DNA from: Halovenus sp.
GTDB lineage: Archaea; Halobacteriota; Halobacteria; Halobacteriales; Haloarculaceae
Direction: 5' to 3'
Assembly (NCBI GenBank): GCA_003551265.1
Contig: PUMG01000080.1
Coordinates: 1 to 9,797, forward strand
DNA length: 9,797 nt
Notes under the pieces: model-generated
Database searches by the model: none
The model's input: the letters and a program-made list of their open reading frames with translations, nothing else
Told to the model about the DNA's origin: nothing
Part shown: piece after piece, positions 6,032-9,797 of the stretch
How positions within the stretch are numbered: position 1 is the stretch's first letter
How the letters are laid out: each line of letters begins with the position of its first letter
Program-made: the position numbers and the translations under genes

Positions 6032-7768
6032 TCAGGCACCGATAGACCACAGACGGGTGAGCAGGAACCAGTTCAGGATGTACATCAGGACGAAGGTGGC
6101 CATGAACATGAGACACAGCGTGAACGTCCCGCGCATCTCGATGGCGTGGACAGACTCCGTACCACCGTTGGGCTGGAGACCGCCCTCGGGAAGCAACGCT
6201 TCGTCGTCGTCTTCGCCTGCCCGCGAACCCAGGAGCAGCGAGCCGACAGCAACGAGGACGAACACGACGCCCACGAGAATCGCAAGGATCGTCATCGGGC
6301 CGAGCACCAGAAACAGCGGTTCGGCCGCCGAGAGGCTGAAGTCCGAGCCCGGTATGTTGCTGACGACCTCCGACGTTCGACGTGGGACGCCGTAGAGGAT
6401 GCCGACGTACATCATGAGCAACGACGCTAGGCCCATCGCTGCCGCGTAGCCGTAAGGAACCACGAGCGCGAGTCTGTCGGAGATGAGGTTTCGTCGGAAC
6501 ATCGTCTTGATGACGAAAAACACCAGCCCCATGAACGCCAGCGTCGTTCCCAGGGCGACTGTGGCGTGGAAGTGGCCGACGGTTGCAAACGTGTTGTGCC
6601 AGGTCATGTTGAGCTGGAGCTGGCCCATCAACACGCCGCTGATGCCGCCGAGGAACCCGAAGAGGATGATGCTGAAGATGGTCGAGGCGAATATCGGGTT
6701 CTTCCAGGGAGCGGAGGTGAGCCAGCCGAACAGCCCGCCACCGAGTCCGCGCTGGCGTCGTCCAGCCTCGAGACCTGCCGGGATGGCGAAGGCGTGGATC
6801 ATGCTGGCCAGCGCCGCGCCGTAAAACGCATACGAGGTGTTGAAGATACGCCAGCCGACCGAGAGACCGGGGTCGACCATCAGGTGGTGGGCTGCCCCGA
6901 GATTGATGAAAAAGAGGTACATGATGAACGCCGTCCGTGAGACCTTCTCGGAGACGACGACTGCGCCACCGACGACGTGCGTGAGGAAGTACCAGACCGT
7001 GATCATCGCGAGCAGGTTTATCTGCTGAGAGCCGTGACCGATAATCCAGTACAGCTGCCGGTAGATACCGGTGTTTATCGAGTCGATAATGCCGATCTGC
7101 CAGATGAGTGCATACGAAAAGGCAGCGAGTCCGCCGAGGATAGCCTGGACCGCGATGATGAACGTCACGAACGCACCGAAGGTTACGAGTGGCAGCGTTG
7201 CACTCCAGTTCCCTCGCTTTTCCTGCCAGATGGTGACAAGAAACGGAAGCGCCGCCACGGTTGCGCCAACCAGGAACACGAGTGCACTCGCATAGAAGCC
7301 CGGGGGCACGTCGAGAGGAACGTACGCCGTCAGCAGTGGGGCGTCGGAGCCACCGCTGAGCGTCCAGATGAAGTAGTTGATACCAAGCGCACCGGCGACC
7401 ATCAGCCCCCAGCCAGCCTTGGCGACGCTGGTCAGTGGCAACCGGCGACCGAGTACCATCGGTCCGCCGACGTAGAGAATCGCAATCTCCATGAACACCA
7501 TCCAGAAGATCAGGATGTTCCAGGCGTGCATGCTGAGGTGGCGGTAGTAGCCGTCGAACTCGCCGACGAGTCCGAGAACCTCCCAGCGTGTCGCCGCGAC
7601 CGTCAGTGCAAAGATACCGCCGATGACCAACGCGATGACGGCTGTCAGACCGAACAGTTTGACGTGGACCTCCGCAGAGCGGTGTATCCGCAGGCCGGTC
7701 ACCGAGCAGGTCCGGAAGCCGTCTTCGTCGTAGTCGTTTCCGAACAGCCCTTTGAGCGTTGCGAGCAT
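6032..7768 (-). CDS. Heme-copper oxidase superfamily subunit I lacking the active-site Tyr; candidate CuA-type NO reductase (eNOR-like)
   Basis: Catalytic membrane subunit of about 578 aa with at least 12 hydrophobic helices. All superfamily metal ligands are present: low-spin heme His81 (SMHAW) and His401, high-spin heme His399 (GHFHATV), and CuB His245, His294 and His295. The 49-residue spacing from the helix-VI His to the HH pair equals that of ba3 oxidases, and HNTFATVGHFH resembles B-type sequences. The helix-VI motif is GHGSQQ, so Gln249 replaces the cross-linked Tyr four residues after His. The cbb3 alternative, Tyr six residues before HH, is Ile288. Without either Tyr, four-electron O2 reduction is unlikely; NO reduction to N2O fits better, with nirK nearby. 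ATG at 7768 is chosen over GTG at 7774 because GGTGAG lies 5 nt before it. An unusual oxygen reductase remains possible. Confidence 0.85.
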   Translation of the reverse strand: MLATLKGLFGNDYDEDGFRTCSVTGLRIHRSAEVHVKLFGLTAVIALVIGGIFALTVAATRWEVLGLVGEFDGYYRHLSMHAWNILIFWMVFMEIAILYVGGPMVLGRRLPLTSVAKAGWGLMVAGALGINYFIWTLSGGSDAPLLTAYVPLDVPPGFYASALVFLVGATVAALPFLVTIWQEKRGNWSATLPLVTFGAFVTFIIAVQAILGGLAAFSYALIWQIGIIDSINTGIYRQLYWIIGHGSQQINLLAMITVWYFLTHVVGGAVVVSEKVSRTAFIMYLFFINLGAAHHLMVDPGLSVGWRIFNTSYAFYGAALASMIHAFAIPAGLEAGRRQRGLGGGLFGWLTSAPWKNPIFASTIFSIILFGFLGGISGVLMGQLQLNMTWHNTFATVGHFHATVALGTTLAFMGLVFFVIKTMFRRNLISDRLALVVPYGYAAAMGLASLLMMYVGILYGVPRRTSEVVSNIPGSDFSLSAAEPLFLVLGPMTILAILVGVVFVLVAVGSLLLGSRAGEDDDEALLPEGGLQPNGGTESVHAIEMRGTFTLCLMFMATFVLMYILNWFLLTRLWSIGA

Positions 7769-7770
7769 CG

Positions 7771-8442
7771 TCACTCACCCACCACCGTGTCGTACTCGTC
7801 GGGCTCAACGACGTAGAACTCCCCGTGCATTCCGGCGTGGCCCTCACCACAGAACTCGTTGCAGATGACGTGGTAGGTGTCCGCGTCCTCGAACGTCATC
7901 GGAACGACCCACTCGGTGTCGGGGAATATCTGCAGGTTAATCTGCTGGCTGAGGCTGTCACCCGGCCGGACCGAAAAACCGTGCTGGACGTCGCGGGCAC
8001 CGAGATGGATGTCGTACTCTCTCCCGGCTTCGAGGACGACTGGCAGCCCACCCCAGTTGAACTGTCGCCCCATGATGTAAACAGAGTCACCGGGTGGAAC
8101 GATGACGGTGCCCTGGCCGTCGATGTCTTCCTGGCCTTCCTCGCGGAGCCGTCCGGTTCGTGGTACCTGTTCGTTCTCCTCGGGTGCGCGGCGTTCCTCG
8201 ATTGCGGCCTCTGAGGTCCAGTCAGCGTCCATTCGGTAGCTCTCGAGCATCTCCTCGAACTCAGCGGGTTCGACCTCGAAGGTCTCGCCGACGGGGTTCT
8301 GGTCGCCAAAGCGGGTGAACCCGCTCATCCAGCCGAAAATCCCCAGCGACCACACGCCAGCGATGCCGAGCCAGAGCGCCTCGCGTCTGTTCACCGCCTG
8401 GTCCCACCAGTTGCCCTCCGGCGGGTCGAGTGGATTCGTCAT
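7771..8442 (-). CDS. Heme-copper oxidase subunit II with CuA site
   Basis: Accepts electrons from a halocyanin or cytochrome and passes them to the hemes of subunit I. The 223-aa product has one N-terminal transmembrane helix (about residues 23-43, ALWLGIAGVWSLGIFGW). An acidic, charged linker follows, then a cupredoxin domain. The dinuclear CuA set is complete: His154 (DVQHGFSV), then Cys194, Glu196, Cys198, His202 and Met205 in CNEFCGEGHAGM. A working CuA site separates this enzyme from cNOR (cytochrome c subunit) and from single-chain qNOR. The start has a clear Shine-Dalgarno, GAGGTGA, 6 nt upstream. Its stop lies 2 nt before the subunit I ATG, so the two are tightly coupled. Confidence 0.93.
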   Translation of the reverse strand: MTNPLDPPEGNWWDQAVNRREALWLGIAGVWSLGIFGWMSGFTRFGDQNPVGETFEVEPAEFEEMLESYRMDADWTSEAAIEERRAPEENEQVPRTGRLREEGQEDIDGQGTVIVPPGDSVYIMGRQFNWGGLPVVLEAGREYDIHLGARDVQHGFSVRPGDSLSQQINLQIFPDTEWVVPMTFEDADTYHVICNEFCGEGHAGMHGEFYVVEPDEYDTVVGE

Positions 8443-8448
8443 CTCTGG

Positions 8449-8455
8449 TCACCTC
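8449..8455 (-). promoter_or_regulatory. Ribosome binding site for subunit II
   Basis: Minus-strand GAGGTGA lies 6 nt before the subunit II ATG, and its last three bases are the stop codon of the upstream 65-aa gene. This indicates translational coupling within one message, in contrast to the leaderless genes elsewhere in the window. Confidence 0.65.
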
Positions 8456-8646
8456 GATGGGACCGAGAGGATGTCGACCAGCCCCCAGCCAAGGTAGACC
8501 ACGAAAAAGAACACGAGCGAGGCGATCGCCACCAGGAAGATGCGGTTGTACAGCCACTGCATCATCGGGATGTCTTCCGGGTCAGCGCTCGGAGAGCCAT
8601 CACTCGTCTCTTTGCCGCTCGAAATATCTGTTGCGTCTGTGCTCAT
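8449..8646 (-). CDS. Small single-helix membrane protein, likely oxidase accessory subunit
   Basis: The 65-aa product has a polar, acidic N-terminal half (residues 1-28) and one strong transmembrane helix (about residues 35-58, RIFLVAIASLVFFFVVYLGW). No cofactor ligands are evident. It ends 6 nt before the subunit II ATG, with its stop inside that gene's ribosome binding site. Small one-helix subunits are common in heme-copper oxidase operons, so a structural role in the complex is likely. The identification rests on context and topology, not on a recognised family. Confidence 0.75.
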   Translation of the reverse strand: MSTDATDISSGKETSDGSPSADPEDIPMMQWLYNRIFLVAIASLVFFFVVYLGWGLVDILSVPSR

Positions 8647-8716
8647 GGAACACTCACGTCGGTATTTGTCTTGGGAGGGCTGTGGTGGTTTTCACGCACA
8701 TGTTCGGTTCGTCTCC

Positions 8717-9797
8717 CTACAGCACCAGAAGCGCCTCGACGACGATACCGAGGAGCACCACGCCAAGATAGGCGTTCGAGGCGTGGAACGTCCGGAGGGT
8801 TGCGGTATCCGTTCGGAGGCGAGACTGTGTGACGAACGCGGCGAGGAAGACGGCCCCGACGACGACCGACAAGATGGCGAACAGCCAGCCGAGCGGAGTC
8901 ACGAGCATCAAGAGCACAGTCGCCAGCAGCGTCGCACCGAGCATCATCAGGATGCGTTTTCTGGCCGCCGGGACGCCAGAGACGACGGGATACATCGGAT
9001 ACCCCGCGCGAGCGTAGTCGTCGCGATAGACGATTGCGAGGTTGTAAAAGTGTGCTGGCGTCCAGACGACGACCAGCCCTGCGAGCACGAGCGCGGGAAC
9101 TCCAACTGAGCCCGTGACTGCAGCCCATCCAATAACTGCCGGAAGCGCACCGGCACCGCCGCCGAGCGCGATGTTCCACGTCGTCGTCGGTTTCAAAATC
9201 ACTGTGTACAGCACGCTGTAATACACCACGGCGACCAGCGTCAACACGGCAGCAACGGTGTTGACCAGCGTGACCATCACGACCATCGAGAGAGCGAGCA
9301 ACAGCACCCCGAAGGTTGCGGCGTTTCGCTTCGGTATCCGGTCAGTCGCCAGTGGCCGGTCTGCCGTCCGCTCCATCTTCTGGTCGCGCTCGTGCTCTGC
9401 AACGTGATTGAACGTCCCGCTCGCACCGATTGCCAGCACACCACCCGCGAGTGTTGCGACGACAACGAGACCGTCTGGTCGTGCTCCGGTCGTCGTTGCG
9501 AGCGCGATTCCGGCCAGCGCCAGCAGACAGAGCAACCACATCAGACGTGGCTTCGTGAGTTCGAGATACGCCCTCAGGGTTGTCGTCCAGGCGCTGTTCT
9601 CTGTCGCTGCTGCTTCCATCACTGCTGGTTCTGTCACTGACGCTTCCGTCGCGATTGGTTCTGTCGACGACACTCCCGCCACGGTTGATTCTGTGGCTGA
9701 CGCTTCTGTCGTCATTGGTTCTTCCGCTTCCATCACGGACTCGTGGGATTCTGTGGCGGTTACCCGTCCCTCAAGGGTCCAGCCGAGGGCGACGAGC
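8717..9797 (-). CDS. ctaB: Protoheme IX farnesyltransferase (heme O synthase), 5' end beyond window
   Basis: UbiA-type prenyltransferase that adds a farnesyl group to heme B to make heme O, the precursor of heme A, for the neighbouring oxidase-like enzyme. Visible marks are LELTKPR before the first helix and NHVAEHERDQKMERTADRPL (near 9350-9410), the Asp-rich Mg-diphosphate site. WTPAHFYNLAIVYRDDYARAG, the second conserved loop, is also seen, with about eight or nine helices overall. GTG 9736 and ATG 9733 are possible starts, but the frame stays open to the right edge and encodes LVALGWTLEGRVTATESHES, ending in what looks like helix and linker. Haloarchaeal members, as I recall, often have an extra N-terminal membrane domain, so I treat the gene as partial. 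It sits 70 nt upstream of the small subunit on the same strand. Confidence 0.9.
   Translation of the reverse strand, partial: LVALGWTLEGRVTATESHESVMEAEEPMTTEASATESTVAGVSSTEPIATEASVTEPAVMEAAATENSAWTTTLRAYLELTKPRLMWLLCLLALAGIALATTTGARPDGLVVVATLAGGVLAIGASGTFNHVAEHERDQKMERTADRPLATDRIPKRNAATFGVLLLALSMVVMVTLVNTVAAVLTLVAVVYYSVLYTVILKPTTTWNIALGGGAGALPAVIGWAAVTGSVGVPALVLAGLVVVWTPAHFYNLAIVYRDDYARAGYPMYPVVSGVPAARKRILMMLGATLLATVLLMLVTPLGWLFAILSVVVGAVFLAAFVTQSRLRTDTATLRTFHASNAYLGVVLLGIVVEALLVL
9596..9709 (-). repeat. 15-bp-period repeat encoding a TExxx linker in CtaB
   Basis: Read on the minus strand, successive 5-residue units are TEASA, TESTV, AGVSS, TEPIA, TEASV, TEPAV, MEAAA and the start of TEN. 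The nucleotide period is 15 bp, with longer near-identical blocks around gaagcgtcag. The stretch is acidic, polar and low in complexity. It precedes the prenyltransferase core and follows what appears to be another membrane segment, so it is probably a flexible interdomain linker. Confidence 0.7.

Noticed and set aside
6032..7768. Reading subunit I as a standard ba3 or cbb3 oxygen reductase
   Set aside because: The required Tyr is absent at both known positions (Gln in helix VI, Ile in helix VII), although the histidines and CuA partner superficially fit.
6015..7850. Long minus-strand open frame of 611 codons overlapping subunit I
   Set aside because: It is Arg/Pro/His-rich and frame-shifted relative to subunit I. 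The other frame carries the transmembrane helices and heme/CuB histidines.
8647..8716. Possible promoter (minus-strand acaaatacc) between ctaB and the 65-aa gene
   Set aside because: The AT-rich patch lies about 19 nt from the ATG, too close for a leaderless start, and the match is weak; read-through from ctaB is simpler.
1..9797. CRISPR arrays, tRNA or rRNA genes, insertion sequences
   Set aside because: No regularly spaced repeat-spacer pattern, no tRNA-like cloverleaf, no rRNA-like stretch and no transposase were seen. The repeats present are contiguous and short or lie inside genes.

Overview
This window looks haloarchaeal. The proteins are acidic, several carry Tat-type (twin-arginine) lipoprotein signals, there is a halocyanin, AT-rich TATA boxes sit about 23-27 nt upstream of apparently leaderless starts, and a DUF3054-type membrane protein is present. 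The theme is copper-dependent nitrogen-oxide respiration plus assembly of a heme-copper oxidase.

Layout: the left edge holds the N-terminus of a Tat lipoprotein (minus, partial), preceded by an 8-bp tandem repeat, then nirK (minus), a copper nitrite reductase with every copper ligand visible. A 147-bp divergent promoter region with two TATA boxes and a perfect 6+6 inverted repeat separates nirK from a plus-strand group: a CcoI/FixI-like Cu(I) P-type ATPase, a halocyanin lipoprotein and a DUF3054 membrane protein. The DUF3054 gene meets, tail to tail with an 11-bp overlap, a long minus-strand group. Read in its own direction that group is ctaB (heme O synthase, running off the right edge), a 65-aa single-helix protein, a CuA-bearing subunit II, heme-copper oxidase subunit I, and an unrecognised three-helix membrane protein.

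Main observation: subunit I keeps all six metal-ligand histidines of the heme-copper superfamily. It lacks the active-site tyrosine both at the helix-VI position of A/B-type oxidases (Gln instead, in HGSQQ) and at the helix-VII position of cbb3 oxidases (Ile instead). Next to nirK, this suggests a CuA-containing nitric oxide reductase of the recently described non-classical kind (eNOR-like) rather than an oxygen reductase.

Inferred scheme: NirK reduces nitrite to NO outside the membrane, the CuA/heme-copper enzyme reduces NO to N2O, halocyanin carries electrons, the P-type ATPase supplies copper and CtaB supplies heme O (or the precursor of heme A). No classical norB is visible in the window. 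Other oddities are a 17-aa tandem repeat inside the ATPase nucleotide-binding domain and a halocyanin without the usual Met ligand.
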